From the NCBI GenBank assembly GCA_963792655.1, contig CAWBWU010000006.1, positions 384,987 through 448,986 on the forward strand: DNA of 64,000 bases, given 5' to 3'. Source of the DNA: DOZZ01 sp963792655. Its GTDB lineage: Bacteria > Acidobacteriota > Terriglobia > Bryobacterales > Bryobacteraceae. The position numbers and the translations under genes were made by a program. Each line of letters opens with the position of its first letter. Position 1 is the first letter of the stretch. Of the stretch, positions 9,345 to 18,547 are shown piece by piece. Below the pieces are notes generated by a model that did no database searches, was not told where the DNA came from, and saw nothing but the letters and a program-made list of their open reading frames with translations.

Positions 9345-10595
9345 TCAGTTCAGGTTGCGCAGAACCATCGCGCTGTTTTTGCTGCCAAATGCGATGCAGT
9401 TGGCCACGGCGTACTCGATCTGCATGGGCCGCGGTACATCGGGAATGTAGTCGAGGTCGCACTCCGGGTCGGCCTCTTCGATGTTCAGCGTCGGATGCGC
9501 CACACCATCGCGCATCGCAAGCAAAGTTGCCGCAATGCCCGCAGCGCCGCAAGCACCCTGGGGATGGCCGATCATGCTCTTCAGCGATGAGCCCGCCAGC
9601 TTATAGGCGTGCTCTTGAAACGCAAGCCGTATGGCGCGCGACTCGATGCGGTCATTCAGTTCCGTTGATGTGCCATGGAAGCTGACGTACTGCACGTCTT
9701 GAGGTGCAATTCCCGCCTCTTCCAAGGCCATGCCCACGGTGCGCGCCGGCTCTTCGCCGCATTCCTCGAGCCGCACGCGATGATAGGCCTCGCACGTCGA
9801 CGCGTACCCGGCAATTTCGCCGTAGATGTGTGCGCCGCGCGCCTTGGCGTGCTCGAACTCTTCGAGCACGAAGAACCACGCGCCCTCGCCCAGCACGAAG
9901 CCGTCGCGATCTTTCGAGAATGGACGCGATCCGCGTTCCGGCTCCGCATTCCAGCTTGTCGACAAGATGCGCATCAGGATGAATCCACGCAGAATCAGCG
10001 GTGCAATCGGCGCATCGACACCGCCCGCAACCATGCAGTTCAGCGCACCTGATTGAATATGCCGCGCAGCATACCCGATGGCGTCGGTGGAGGACGTGCA
10101 GCCGGTTGAGACGATGTGGCTCAGCCCGCGGAAGCCGAAGCGCATGGAGAGCTCACTCGACAGCGTGCCAATGGTGGAGGTCGGGATGGTGTAGACGCTG
10201 CATTGCTTCTGCAGCCCGGCGTAGTAGAGGCGGTACTGCTCTTCGGTGAACTCCTGGCTGCCGCCCCCGGAGCCGCAGATCACTCCGATGCGGCGCAGCT
10301 CATCGCGCGACATGGTTTTGGGATCAAGACCGGAATCCTGAATGGCTTCGGTGAGTGCGGCGACACCCAGCGGCACGACGCGCGAAACATGCGGCCGGTC
10401 TTTCGGCTCCACCCAGGCATGCTCGTCGAAGTCTTTCACTTCGCCGGCAATTTTGACTACATGCTGATCGGTATTGAACCGCGTGATGCGCTGCACTCCG
10501 CTGACGCCGTTGCGGGTCGCGCTCCAAAATGCTTCCCGGCCAATGCCATTTGGGCTCACGGCCCCGATTCCAGTGACGACTACGCGACGTTTCAT
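9345..10595 (-). CDS. fabF: beta-ketoacyl-ACP synthase II
   Basis: 416 residues, a thiolase-fold condensing enzyme that elongates acyl-ACP with malonyl-ACP. It starts MKRRVVVTGIGAVSPNGIG. The catalytic triad is Cys in VSTGCTSSTDAIG (instead of the usual ACSS), His in FHGTSTELND, and Lys/His in SLKSMIGHPQGACGAAG. The TGCTSST context is slightly unusual and fits FabF-like KS enzymes used in special fatty-acid or polyketide-type pathways. No ACP or KR gene is next to it. A divergent membrane protein begins at 10682. Confidence 0.9.
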   Translation of the reverse strand: MKRRVVVTGIGAVSPNGIGREAFWSATRNGVSGVQRITRFNTDQHVVKIAGEVKDFDEHAWVEPKDRPHVSRVVPLGVAALTEAIQDSGLDPKTMSRDELRRIGVICGSGGGSQEFTEEQYRLYYAGLQKQCSVYTIPTSTIGTLSSELSMRFGFRGLSHIVSTGCTSSTDAIGYAARHIQSGALNCMVAGGVDAPIAPLILRGFILMRILSTSWNAEPERGSRPFSKDRDGFVLGEGAWFFVLEEFEHAKARGAHIYGEIAGYASTCEAYHRVRLEECGEEPARTVGMALEEAGIAPQDVQYVSFHGTSTELNDRIESRAIRLAFQEHAYKLAGSSLKSMIGHPQGACGAAGIAATLLAMRDGVAHPTLNIEEADPECDLDYIPDVPRPMQIEYAVANCIAFGSKNSAMVLRNLN

Positions 10596-10681
10596 TGCGA
10601 ACAGGGGGGCCCGAAGCTTTTGCGTTTTGCCTTACCGTCAGTATAGGCTGAATTTATGAGCCTTTGGGCAGACTGCCGCGG

Positions 10682-11137
10682 ATGAGCCGCAATCTCCGGT
10701 TGGTTTTGGCAGGGTCCCAGGCAGGCATGGCAGGCGCGATTTTGATGATCTGCTGGGTTGCGGTCGCAACGCTCATGAACAAGCATGGCGCATGGTGGGT
10801 GCCCAACCTGTTCTCATCCACCTTCTTTGGCGACGCTGCGTTACTCAACTCTTTCAACCGGTACACATGGTCGGGACTGGCGCTGATGCTTGCCGAGTAC
10901 ACGACTCTTGGCGCGGCCTTCGCGCTCTTGTTCCGTGTGGATGCGGACCGCTTCCGCGCGGTGCTGCTGGGTTTGCTGACAGGCGTGGCCTGGTACTTCC
11001 TGATGTTCCACCTGGTGTTGAAAGCGGTGAACCCGCTGATGCTGTTGTACTCGCCCGATCGCCCCATCCTCGCCGGGCATCTGTTGTGGGGATTGTGGCT
11101 GGGGCGAACGCCCGTTTACGCGCGGCGGCTTGAGTAA
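10682..11137 (+). CDS. small integral membrane protein, unknown
   Basis: About 151 residues from the ATG at 10682; a TTG at 10664 would add six residues. Four hydrophobic segments are visible (about residues 10-30, 55-78, 85-105 and 115-135), with a loop containing NSFNRYTWSG. No enzymatic motif. It is a divergent neighbour of fabF and convergent with the zinc-motif protein at 11145. Function unknown. Confidence 0.65.
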   Translation: MSRNLRLVLAGSQAGMAGAILMICWVAVATLMNKHGAWWVPNLFSSTFFGDAALLNSFNRYTWSGLALMLAEYTTLGAAFALLFRVDADRFRAVLLGLLTGVAWYFLMFHLVLKAVNPLMLLYSPDRPILAGHLLWGLWLGRTPVYARRLE

Positions 11138-11144
11138 GACGCGC

Positions 11145-11414
11145 CTAAGAGATCGACGCGACGGTCTTCACGCCTGAAATTTCGAAGCGTTTGCGGCAGC
11201 GTTTGCAATCGACTTTGTCGTCAAGCAGCAGCATGTAGCTTTCGGCTTTTGCGAACTTGGCGCGATCGCGTTCATCGGCTCCGGGCGGCAGACGGTCTTT
11301 CTTCTTCCGCACCAGCCAGCGCAGGTCGTACGTATCGACGTTCTTGCAGTACAGGCAATTCAGGTTCGCCGCCCGCGTGGTATTCGACTCAGTGAAGAAT
11401 GCGCGTTCGTCCAT
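11145..11414 (-). CDS. hypothetical protein with two Cys pairs (putative zinc ribbon)
   Basis: 89 residues with CLYC near residue 20 and CKRC near residue 70, a spacing compatible with one zinc-ribbon-like site, separated by a charged helix. It has no signal peptide and is likely cytoplasmic. Its ATG directly follows the citrate synthase stop on the same strand (the gene ends at 11415), so it is probably co-transcribed. No named family recognised. Confidence 0.7.
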   Translation of the reverse strand: MDERAFFTESNTTRAANLNCLYCKNVDTYDLRWLVRKKKDRLPPGADERDRAKFAKAESYMLLLDDKVDCKRCRKRFEISGVKTVASIS

Positions 11415-12551
11415 TTAACGCTTGCTCATTTCGATCCAGGGCATACCGTCCGGATTGCCTTTGTACTCTGCGCGCGGCCGGATGAGCCGGTTGTTCTCGT
11501 ACTGCTCAAGAACATGCGCCGTCCAACCCGACATGCGGCTCACCGCGAAGATCGGCGTGAACAGATCGATCGGAATGCCGAGCGAGTAGTACGTGGAAGC
11601 AGAGTAGAAATCGACATTCGGATTCAGCTTCTTCGCTTCTTTCACCGTCTCCTCCACACGGCTCGACATCAGAAACAGTTCTTCATGGCCGGTGCGCTTC
11701 CCGAGCTCTTCAGACAACACGCGCAGATGCGTCGCGCGAGGATCTTCGGTGCGATAGACGCGATGTCCGAAGCCAGGGATCTTCGCCTTCTTCGCGAGCA
11801 TCTGCTTCGCACGCTCGACTGCCTTGTCGGACTCGCCCACTTCGAGGAGCATGCGGATCACATCTTCATTGGCCCCGCCGTGCAGCGGACCTTTCAGCGC
11901 GCCGATTGCTGACGTGATGGCCGAGTAGATGTCCGACAACGTCGCCGCCGTCACGCGCGCGGCAAAGGTCGACGCGTTCAGTTCGTGATCGGCATGCAGC
12001 GTCAGTGCAACGTCAAAAGCCTTTTGCGAAATCTCGTTCGGCTTCTCACCCGTCAGCGCATGCAGGAAGCGCCCGGCAAAGCTGAGCGACGCATCCGGAG
12101 TGATCACCGGCTGATTCGTGCGCAAGCGATGATAGGTGGTCACCAGCGTCGCGGTCTGCGCCATCAGACGCACCGCTTTGCGGTGATTGGCCTCGGGCGA
12201 CATGTCGCGCGCTTCGGAATCGTAGAGGCTGAGCATCGACACCGCGGTGCGCAGCACGTCCATAGGAAGCGCGGAGGCTGGCGCGCCCTTGAGAAAGGCA
12301 GTCAGCTCCGCCGGGATCCCCTGACTCGCGATCAGCGACTGCTTCAGGTCATTCAACTCCTGCTGTTTGGGCAGCCGACCGTTCCACAACAGATACACCA
12401 CTTCCTCAAACGTGGCGTGTTCCGCAAGAGTGTGGATGTTATAGCCGCGGTAACTAAGAACTCCCGCGTAACCATCGATGTAACAAATTTCAGATTCGCC
12501 TGCGATGACGCCTTCCAACCCAGCGCCCGTCGATGTCGTCGTGGAACTCAT
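11415..12551 (-). CDS. gltA: citrate synthase
   Basis: About 378 residues, the short type II-like/archaeal-Bacillus form. Active-site segments seen: LHADHELNASTFAARV (His and Asn), LKGPLHGGANEDV (His) and GFGHRVYRTEDPRA (His and Arg); Asp in the later VDFYSASTYYSLGIP region. It condenses oxaloacetate and acetyl-CoA to open the TCA cycle; a 2-methylcitrate synthase of the same fold cannot be excluded, but no prp genes are nearby. ATG at 12551 preferred, with AAGGTGA just upstream; a GTG at 12557 is the alternative. Confidence 0.9.
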   Translation of the reverse strand: MSSTTTSTGAGLEGVIAGESEICYIDGYAGVLSYRGYNIHTLAEHATFEEVVYLLWNGRLPKQQELNDLKQSLIASQGIPAELTAFLKGAPASALPMDVLRTAVSMLSLYDSEARDMSPEANHRKAVRLMAQTATLVTTYHRLRTNQPVITPDASLSFAGRFLHALTGEKPNEISQKAFDVALTLHADHELNASTFAARVTAATLSDIYSAITSAIGALKGPLHGGANEDVIRMLLEVGESDKAVERAKQMLAKKAKIPGFGHRVYRTEDPRATHLRVLSEELGKRTGHEELFLMSSRVEETVKEAKKLNPNVDFYSASTYYSLGIPIDLFTPIFAVSRMSGWTAHVLEQYENNRLIRPRAEYKGNPDGMPWIEMSKR

Positions 12552-12576
12552 GGTCACCTTCAGTGAACTCTTGCGA

Positions 12577-13062
12577 TCAGTAGAACGGCTTCCTTACCGG
12601 AGCCAGCATGTGGTGCAACATCAGCGCCAGAGCACTCTTCCCAGGGCACCGCGGGAATGGCGAAAAGCTTAACGCGCTTGTTTTCGAGTCGACCCAGAGC
12701 CGCTCTTCTCTGCCATCCACCGTGATGATCACGCCTTGGTTGCAGCCTTCACTGTCTGCGATGCGCAGAGTCTGCCCGGCGGCGGAACTTTTCGGGCCCC
12801 AGTCCTCCAAAAACTTGTCATACGCATAACCGGAACAGTTTTTCGGATCGGAGCAGCCCCACGTGCGGTATGCAGACGCGTAATCCTGCTGATGCAACTG
12901 GTTGAAGAAAGTCTTGGCGACGGCTTGCTCGCGGTGATGATGCAGAACGTAATAGAGGAAACCGGCGAGCGCAGCTACGACGACCACCGTGATGATGGTT
13001 CGCCATAGATACTTTTCCCGCCGCTCGTCGCCCGCTCCGTATTGATCGAGGTAGCCAGCCAT
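12577..13062 (-). CDS. single-pass membrane protein, unknown
   Basis: 161 residues: a ~20-residue cytoplasmic N-terminus (MAGYLDQYGAGDERREKYLW), one membrane helix (TIITVVVVAALAGFLYYVL), then a periplasmic domain with four cysteines (WGCSDPKNC, EGCNQG, RCPGK) that could form disulphides. The domain begins FFNQLHQQDYASAYRTW, which resembles small NTF2-like or DUF4878-like envelope domains. It lies 25 bp upstream of citrate synthase on the same strand. Confidence 0.7.
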   Translation of the reverse strand: MAGYLDQYGAGDERREKYLWRTIITVVVVAALAGFLYYVLHHHREQAVAKTFFNQLHQQDYASAYRTWGCSDPKNCSGYAYDKFLEDWGPKSSAAGQTLRIADSEGCNQGVIITVDGREERLWVDSKTSALSFSPFPRCPGKSALALMLHHMLAPVRKPFY

Positions 13063-13106
13063 CGATCCCCTTCCCGTTCGCGCCTATTCTAACGTATAGG
13101 CCGCGA

Positions 13107-13628
13107 TCACCTGGCCGGGTGTGCCTTATCGTAGGCGGCGATGGCTTCGGTCGTGATGTCGAGAGCAGTCTTGAAATAGAGCGTCGTAGATGAGTCGACG
13201 ACCATGTCCAGACCCTTCGCTTCGGCCAGTGTTTTCACCACCGCCTGCATCTGCTGCGAGCTCTTGCCGAGGATCTCGTTGCGTTCACGATCAACATCGT
13301 TTTGAAGATCTTCGCTCAAGCGCTGCAACTCGCGCTGACGCCGCTGGCCGCGCCCCTGTAGATCGGCTTCGGCTGCGGGCGAAAGCTTACCCGCGCCGGT
13401 CTGCAGTTGATTCTGGATGTCCTGCAGTTCCTTTTCAATCTTCTGTGCGTCGGCCTGGCGAGGTTTGAATTTCGCCTCCATGGCTGCCGATGCTTTCTTG
13501 ATTTCGGCGGATTCGAGAACCGCGCGCTGCAGGTTGATCACGCCGACCTTCACCTGTGCCGGCGCGACGGAAGCCATCAATAAACCGGCCCCGAGCAGAA
13601 ACAACCGGACAGTCCAATTTGCTGACAT
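13107..13628 (-). CDS. OmpH/Skp-family periplasmic chaperone
   Basis: About 173 residues from the ATG at 13626-13628, which has AGGAG nine bases upstream; a longer reading frame to 13718 has no such support. Signal peptide ending APAQ, then VKVGVINLQRAVLESAEIKKA (typical Skp/OmpH start), a long Gln/Glu/Lys coiled-coil (about 45-130), and a C-terminal KGLDMVVDSSTTLYFK strand region. Skp-type trimers hold unfolded outer-membrane proteins in the periplasm. This supports an outer membrane in the host. Confidence 0.88.
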   Translation of the reverse strand: MSANWTVRLFLLGAGLLMASVAPAQVKVGVINLQRAVLESAEIKKASAAMEAKFKPRQADAQKIEKELQDIQNQLQTGAGKLSPAAEADLQGRGQRRQRELQRLSEDLQNDVDRERNEILGKSSQQMQAVVKTLAEAKGLDMVVDSSTTLYFKTALDITTEAIAAYDKAHPAR

Positions 13629-13689
13629 CTGGTAAAAACTCCTGTTTTGTGTTGAAAAATCCAGCGTAGCACGCGCCTTCGAGCGCGGC

Positions 13690-14106
13690 TCAGCCCCGCT
13701 GTTGACGCGCCGATTCATGAATCGGCATATCGTTGATGCTGGCTTCTCGCCGTTGCATCAAACCGCTTGGGGCAAATTCCCAAAGCTCGTTGCCGTAGCT
13801 GCGAAACCACTGCCCGCTATCGTCGTGCCACTCGTACTGAAAGCGCACAGCCATCCGGTTCTCCCGAAATCCCCAGAGTTCCTTTTTCAATCGGTAGTCC
13901 AGTTCACGATTCCACTTGCGGCGCAGGAACTCGATCACCGCGGCACGTCCGTTCAGAAACTCTACGCGGTTTCGCCATTGCGTGTCCTCGGTGTAGGCAG
14001 CGGCGACGCGTTCGGGATCACGCGTGTTCCACAGGTCTTCCGCGAGTTGCACTTTGCGCGCAGCGAGGGCAGCGTCAACGAACGGTGGTGCAATGATCTC
14101 GGGCAT
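13690..14106 (-). CDS. DUF1348 (NTF2-like) protein
   Basis: About 138 residues from the ATG at 14104-14106 (MPEIIAPPFVDAALAARKVQ). The cone-shaped NTF2-like fold is suggested by AEDLWNTRDPERVAAAYTED, QWRNRVEFLNGRAAV and KKELWGFRENRMAVRFQYEW. The family is widely conserved but of unproven function; it is often called nuclear transport factor 2 family protein. An upstream in-frame extension to 14202 overlaps the hslR gene end and is unlikely to be translated. Confidence 0.8.
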   Translation of the reverse strand: MPEIIAPPFVDAALAARKVQLAEDLWNTRDPERVAAAYTEDTQWRNRVEFLNGRAAVIEFLRRKWNRELDYRLKKELWGFRENRMAVRFQYEWHDDSGQWFRSYGNELWEFAPSGLMQRREASINDMPIHESARQQRG

Positions 14107-14143
14107 CAGTTGTTCGATCTTATGCCGGAACGAAGAGGTCGTG

Positions 14144-14524
14144 TCAGCCGCGGCCACGAAAGCGATCGATCTCGCGGCGGTCGCGCTTCGAAGGCTTCCC
14201 ATCGCGCATGGCTTCAGCTTGCTTCATGGCGCGGCGCTCTTCGGCCACTTGCAGGCGCAATGCGCGGCTGGCATCTGTTTCGCGATACAGCGTTTGCGCA
14301 ACAGCAGCCGGGCCGCGGATCTCGCTCAAAGCGAGCACCTGTACTTCGAAGTCGCCGCCTTCGGTCTTGATCTTCAGCATCTCGTTCAGCTTTGCTTCGC
14401 GCGCGGGTTTCGCAGTTTGGCCCCCTGCTTCGACGCGACCCAGTTCGCATGCGCGGGAAGCCAAAGCACGGGTCTTGAAGAAACGCGCGGCCCAGAGCCA
14501 CTTGTCGATGCGGATCCGATCCAT
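14144..14524 (-). CDS. hslR: S4-domain RNA-binding heat-shock protein 15 homologue
   Basis: 126 residues. The N-terminus MDRIRIDKWLWAARFFKTRA followed by RACELGRVEAGGQ is the S4 RNA-binding fold as in Hsp15, which recycles 50S subunits carrying blocked nascent chains. The C-terminal part is a basic tail (GKPSKRDRREIDRFRGRG). It lies 10 bp after the M20 amidohydrolase on the same strand. Length is close to the E. coli protein (133 residues). Confidence 0.88.
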   Translation of the reverse strand: MDRIRIDKWLWAARFFKTRALASRACELGRVEAGGQTAKPAREAKLNEMLKIKTEGGDFEVQVLALSEIRGPAAVAQTLYRETDASRALRLQVAEERRAMKQAEAMRDGKPSKRDRREIDRFRGRG

Positions 14525-14534
14525 GTTTGACCGT

Positions 14535-15866
14535 TTACTGAAGCAGATCGATAGCGGTGCTACTCATGGCCTTCACGCCGGTTCGCAGGGTGGGCTCCGG
14601 AAGCGGTTGGAACAAACTCGAGTGCAGCGAAGGAAAGCGCCCGTGTGTGCGCCTGATTTCAGCCGCCTTTACCGGATCAACGGCGCCCAGACGGAACATG
14701 CAGGTTGGAATTTTGCCGTCGCGTCCGAAGCGGCCGAAGTCTTCTCCGACCATCGTGGGCTGAGTCACCGAAACATTGCTGTCGCCCAACGCTTTGCGCA
14801 GCGATGCATCCACGCGCGCTGAAAGCTTCGGATCGTTGAACGTGGCCGGCGTGTGCTCCGTGTCGCTGGTGGTCATCACCGGCGCGCGGTCTTCCGGAAT
14901 TCCGTTGGCGAGCGCGATGCCTTTGGCCATGCGAGCAATGCTGGCCAGGATCTTCTCGCGCGCCTCTTCTTTGTAAGTGCGAATGGTGAGCTGCAGCTTC
15001 ACTTCGTCGGGGATGATGTTGCCTTTGGCGCCGCCGTGAATCGAACCGACGGTGACCACGGCTGGATCGAAAGGCGACATCTCGCGGCTGACGATGGTCT
15101 GCAAGCTGGTGATGATTTCCGCGGCTGTCACCACCGGGTCTTTCGTCGCTTCCGGCGCCGAACCGTGGCCGCCCAAACCGCGCACGAGCAATTCCGCTGA
15201 AGTGGAATCGGCCATGATGTAACCTCCGGCAACCGTTACTTTGCCGGCGTCGATCGTAGCGTCATCATGCAGCGCGATCACAAAATTCGGTACCGGGAAA
15301 CGGTCGAAGAAGCCGTCGTTCAGCATGGCCCGCGCACCATCGACGACCTCTTCCGCCGGCTGGCCGACCAACACCAGCGTGCCGTGCCAACGGTTCTTCA
15401 TCGCGCTCATTACGCGCGCCGTGCCGATGAGCGAGGTCATATGGATGTCGTGGCCGCACGCATGCATGACTCCGACTTCCTGGCCCTGATCGTTTTTCGT
15501 TCGCACCGTGCTGGCGTACGGCAAACCGGTCTGCTCTTCGACGGGAAGCGCATCCATGTCGCTGCGGATCAGCAGGACCGGACCTGCACCATTTTTCAGC
15601 ACGGCGACCACCCCGTAGCCGGTCTGTTTCGCATCGCTGTACTTGCCGACATGGTCGGTCACTGTGAACCCCGCGGCCCGCAGTTCGGATGCCAGCAATG
15701 CGGACGTGTTCTTCTCGTGCCGTGAAAGCTCAGGCGCGCGGTGCAGGCCTTTATAGATTTCCAGCAGTGAAGGCAGTTCGTGGGAGACCAGCGCATCCAT
15801 GTCCTGCGCCCACATCCGGGTGCAGCCCGCTAATAGAACAACCGCAAGAGTGACCTTCACAGGCAC
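14535..15866 (-). CDS. M20-family amidohydrolase (N-acyl-amino acid/hippurate hydrolase type)
   Basis: 443 residues with a signal peptide that may carry a lipobox (VVLLAGCTRMWAQ). Motifs of the M20D di-metal amidohydrolases: LLIRSDMDALPVEEQTG, GVMHACGHDIHMT, LVGQPAEEVVDGA with the catalytic Glu, VALHDD, and MVGEDFGRFG near the C-terminus. The family hydrolyses N-acyl-amino acids, aminobenzoyl conjugates or auxin conjugates; the export signal suggests periplasmic scavenging. It reads through cleanly. Confidence 0.9.
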   Translation of the reverse strand: MPVKVTLAVVLLAGCTRMWAQDMDALVSHELPSLLEIYKGLHRAPELSRHEKNTSALLASELRAAGFTVTDHVGKYSDAKQTGYGVVAVLKNGAGPVLLIRSDMDALPVEEQTGLPYASTVRTKNDQGQEVGVMHACGHDIHMTSLIGTARVMSAMKNRWHGTLVLVGQPAEEVVDGARAMLNDGFFDRFPVPNFVIALHDDATIDAGKVTVAGGYIMADSTSAELLVRGLGGHGSAPEATKDPVVTAAEIITSLQTIVSREMSPFDPAVVTVGSIHGGAKGNIIPDEVKLQLTIRTYKEEAREKILASIARMAKGIALANGIPEDRAPVMTTSDTEHTPATFNDPKLSARVDASLRKALGDSNVSVTQPTMVGEDFGRFGRDGKIPTCMFRLGAVDPVKAAEIRRTHGRFPSLHSSLFQPLPEPTLRTGVKAMSSTAIDLLQ

Positions 15867-15890
15867 CAGTGTAGTGCGCGAGCGCGTATT

Positions 15891-15978
15891 TCAGAGGCGC
15901 GACTGGAGGAAGCGCGTGCCGAAAGCTCACAGGGGCTCAACCAGACCGGCCACTGCGCTCCGTTAGTCGCGCCTCTGA
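15891..15978. repeat. REPIN-like paired repeat
   Basis: Inverted copies of TCAGAGGCGCGACT at 15891-15904 and 15965-15978 bracket 60 nt. The similarity extends weakly inward (GGAAGCGC against GCGCTCC), so the whole can fold as a long hairpin. A third single copy of the same motif is at 36869. This layout is that of REP/REPIN dispersed repeats. It sits between convergent-divergent gene ends with no coding content. Confidence 0.7.
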
Positions 15979-16028
15979 ATGTGCGTGGACATGCAGCTGA
16001 TTTGAATGCGCCGCCGAAGCGTCATAGC

Positions 16029-16911
16029 ATGGGTGGCGTGAAACTTCGAACTCTTGTGCTCCCTTTGCTCTTCGCTATATCCGCCGCTGCCGCTGAACCG
16101 CCTCGAACTGTTCTGCTGTGGCCAATGGGTGCTCCCGGAGCTGGTAGATTCGCGCGAGATTGACAAGCCCAAGCTCACCATCTACCTACCGGACAATCCG
16201 ATCGGCACGGGCGTGGTGGTCGCTCCGGGCGGCGGCTACGGTGCACTCGCGATGGACCATGAGGGCGTTCAGATCGCCAAATGGCTGAACGGCTACGGCG
16301 TGGCGGCGTTTGTACTGCAGTACCGTTTGGGGCCGATCTATCATCACCCCACGGAGTTGATGGATGCACAACGCGCGATTCGCATGGTACGCGCACAAGC
16401 TGCTCAATTCAAGATTGCGCCTAATCGGATTGGCATGTGGGGCTTCTCAGCCGGTGGCCACTTGACCGCGACGGCCGGAACGCACTTCGATAATGGCGCG
16501 GCGAACTCGACCGACCCCATCGAGAAAGCCAGCAGCAGGCCCGATTTTCTGGTGCTCGCTTACCCCGTAATCTCATTTACCACGCAATACACGCACAAAG
16601 GATCGCTTCGCAATCTGCTCGGTGATAATCCCGATCCCAAGCTTGTACACGACCTCTCAGCCGAATTGCAGGTGACCAAAGACACGCCACCGACCTTCCT
16701 GTTCAGCACGAGCGGCGATACTGGAGTACCGCCCGAGAATAGCGTTCTGCTCTACGAGGCTTTGCACAAAGCCGGCGTACCGGTGGAGATGCACATCTTC
16801 CAGAACGGTCCTCACGGAGTCGGACTCGCAACCTTTGATCCTGCACTCTCAGTGTGGTCCCAGTTACTGGCTAACTGGCTTCGCGTGAATGGCTTTCTGA
16901 ACGCGCGTTGA
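16029..16911 (+). CDS. alpha/beta-hydrolase, acetyl-xylan-esterase-like (one frameshift)
   Basis: Starts with a signal peptide in one frame (MGGVKLRTLVLPLLFAISAA, then LLWPMGAPGA) and continues in another frame from about 16150 (IDKPKLTIYLPDNPIGTGVV). The core is a BD-FAE/acetyl esterase type hydrolase: VVVAPGGGYGALAMDHEG (oxyanion loop), GMWGFSAGGHLTAT (nucleophile Ser in GFSAG), STSGDTGVPPENS (Asp) and FQNGPHGVGL (His). The family removes acetyl or feruloyl groups from plant polysaccharides. The length 16029-16911 is a multiple of three plus one, which fits one inserted base near 16140-16160. Its end overlaps the convergent aminotransferase by 41 bp. Confidence 0.82.
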
Positions 16912-18058
16912 CGGCTGCTGCGATCCTGGCAACCCCTTCCCTAAATGTGGGCGGGGCGGTCAGAAGGCTGAGCACTAAGTATGCCTCACTCTCCATATCG
17001 TAGAAGTAACCGGGCTGCGCGAGGACCTTGTGCTCTTGAAGCAGCGTGAGCACCCACTCTTCTTCCGTTAACACGGTGGGCACGCGAATAATCGCGCTCC
17101 ATCCGCCTTCTACCTTCAGCAGAGAAGCGGCGGGAACTTGCCGGTCGATGACATCACGCAGCGTACTTAGATTTTGATTGACACGTTTCAGTATCTGCGG
17201 TTGGATAGACTCTGCCGCAGCCAATAAGCCCGGCAAGGCAAGTTGTACCGGCGTGCCTACTGAAAGATAACTATCGGCAATCAGACTTAGCCGCTCTAAC
17301 GCTGACGCTAACACCTCGCCTGGGCCGCCGGCAATGATCCAACCCAGCTTCATTTGCGGCAGCCCCGCATATTTCGAAAGACCGTTCAGACAGAACGTGA
17401 GCACATCGTCAACACTCGCGAGAGTCCTGACGGTTTCCTCGGCGGTGTCCAGCGTGTAGCTGGCAAACACTTCGTCAGAGATCAAAGCCAGAGAGTGCTC
17501 CCGGCAAATGCGCACCAGCTCATTTAACTCTCGGTGTTTAAGGAAAGATCCAGTTGGATTGTTGGGATTAACAATAATAATCGCCTTGGTACGACTCGTA
17601 ATCCGGGCTTCGAGCGCACCGGTGTCAACAAACCAGCCATGGTCGTAATGCAGCGGATAGCGGCGGACCTCCACGTTCTCGAGTGCGGCGAGGTATTCAA
17701 AGAGTGGATATGACGGCGCCGGGGTAAGTATTTCGTCTCCTGGATTGCACAACAATTTAAATAGCCATGAATAAGATTCGCTGGTGCTCGCGCTAAGTAT
17801 CACGCGGCGCAATGGAACATTGCTCAATCTTGCTATCTGCTCGCGCGCAGTCTCAAGACCTGTTGGATCGGGCTCGTAACTAAGCATCCCGGCGTGGTTG
17901 AAGCTGCTGGTAATTGCCTGGACAGGGTAATCCAGCCCGGCCAGAGTTGGATTGGATAGTGTCAGGTCCAGGTAGTTCACGCCGCTTTCTCTCATCCGGC
18001 GTAGCGCGCCATCGACACTGTTGGGCTGAGCGTGCCAGGTAAGGCGTGAAGAGAACAT
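16871..18058 (-). CDS. class I/II PLP-dependent aminotransferase
   Basis: 395 residues of fold type I. Visible: NYLDLTLSNPTLAGLDYP, SYEPDPTGLETAREQIAR, LSASTSESYSWLF, TPAPSYPLFEYLA, IIIVNPNNPTGSFLK, LISDEVFASY and the PLP-lysine region LNGLSKYAGLPQMKLGWI. The C-terminal domain ends near AYLVLSLLTAPPTFREGV. The sequence resembles AlaT/AspC-type enzymes; the exact amino acid substrate cannot be assigned. Its 3' end overlaps the esterase gene tail on the opposite strand. Confidence 0.88.
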   Translation of the reverse strand: MFSSRLTWHAQPNSVDGALRRMRESGVNYLDLTLSNPTLAGLDYPVQAITSSFNHAGMLSYEPDPTGLETAREQIARLSNVPLRRVILSASTSESYSWLFKLLCNPGDEILTPAPSYPLFEYLAALENVEVRRYPLHYDHGWFVDTGALEARITSRTKAIIIVNPNNPTGSFLKHRELNELVRICREHSLALISDEVFASYTLDTAEETVRTLASVDDVLTFCLNGLSKYAGLPQMKLGWIIAGGPGEVLASALERLSLIADSYLSVGTPVQLALPGLLAAAESIQPQILKRVNQNLSTLRDVIDRQVPAASLLKVEGGWSAIIRVPTVLTEEEWVLTLLQEHKVLAQPGYFYDMESEAYLVLSLLTAPPTFREGVARIAAAVNARSESHSREAS

Positions 18059-18148
18059 GGGCAGTTCTCTATATTAACGTCCGTTCAGAAGCGCAACTCG
18101 TGCGCTGCAGCCTGGGTTAAGTAAGTCAGAAAGTGGAGGTAAACGGGA

Positions 18149-18488
18149 ATGAAATTGAATAAATGGATCATGAGCGCGGCATTCGCAGTAGGCCTGTTGG
18201 CAGTGTCCGGCCAGGCGCCGCTGGCAGCATGGCAGGACCCGGCGACTCCGGCCGACATCCAGCACGATCGCATGGATCGCAACCGCGACAATCGCGATAT
18301 CCGGCACGACAAAAAGGCGATCCGCCACGACCGCGCGGAGGTCCGGAAAGACTTGAACCACGGACACTACCGGCGCCGCACAGAAGGAAGTCGGCGAGAT
18401 CAAACGCAAGGAGCACCGGCTGGACAAAGACCAGAAGGACCGCAACCGCGACAACCGCGATATCCAGCGCGACAAGCAGTCACAGTAA
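18149..18488 (+). CDS. small secreted Arg/Asp-rich protein (one frameshift)
   Basis: A signal peptide (MKLNKWIMSAAFAVGLLAVSG ... AAWQ) is followed by a highly charged repeat-like region: DIQHDRMDRNRDNRDIRHDKK, AIRHDRAEVRKD. After about 18365-18395 the sensible frame changes and continues RKEHRLDKDQKDRNRDNRDIQRDKQSQ-stop at 18488. The length is 3n+1, so one base was probably inserted. RNRDNRDI occurs on both sides of the shift, so the continuation is convincing. It is similar in style to the protein at 19024. A terminator follows. Function unknown. Confidence 0.7.
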
Positions 18489-18509
18489 ACCGTTGTAGCT
18501 GAAACACTG

Positions 18510-18547
18510 GCCCTCGATCTGCTTCTGGCAGGTCGAGGGCATTTTTA
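18510..18547 (+). terminator. rho-independent terminator
   Basis: GCCCTCGA (18510-18517) pairs with TCGAGGGC (18533-18540), followed by ATTTTTAT. It ends the transcript of the charged secreted protein. The GAGGG of its right arm is also placed as a ribosome-binding site for the ATG at 18547, so the hairpin and the next gene's start overlap. Confidence 0.8.
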
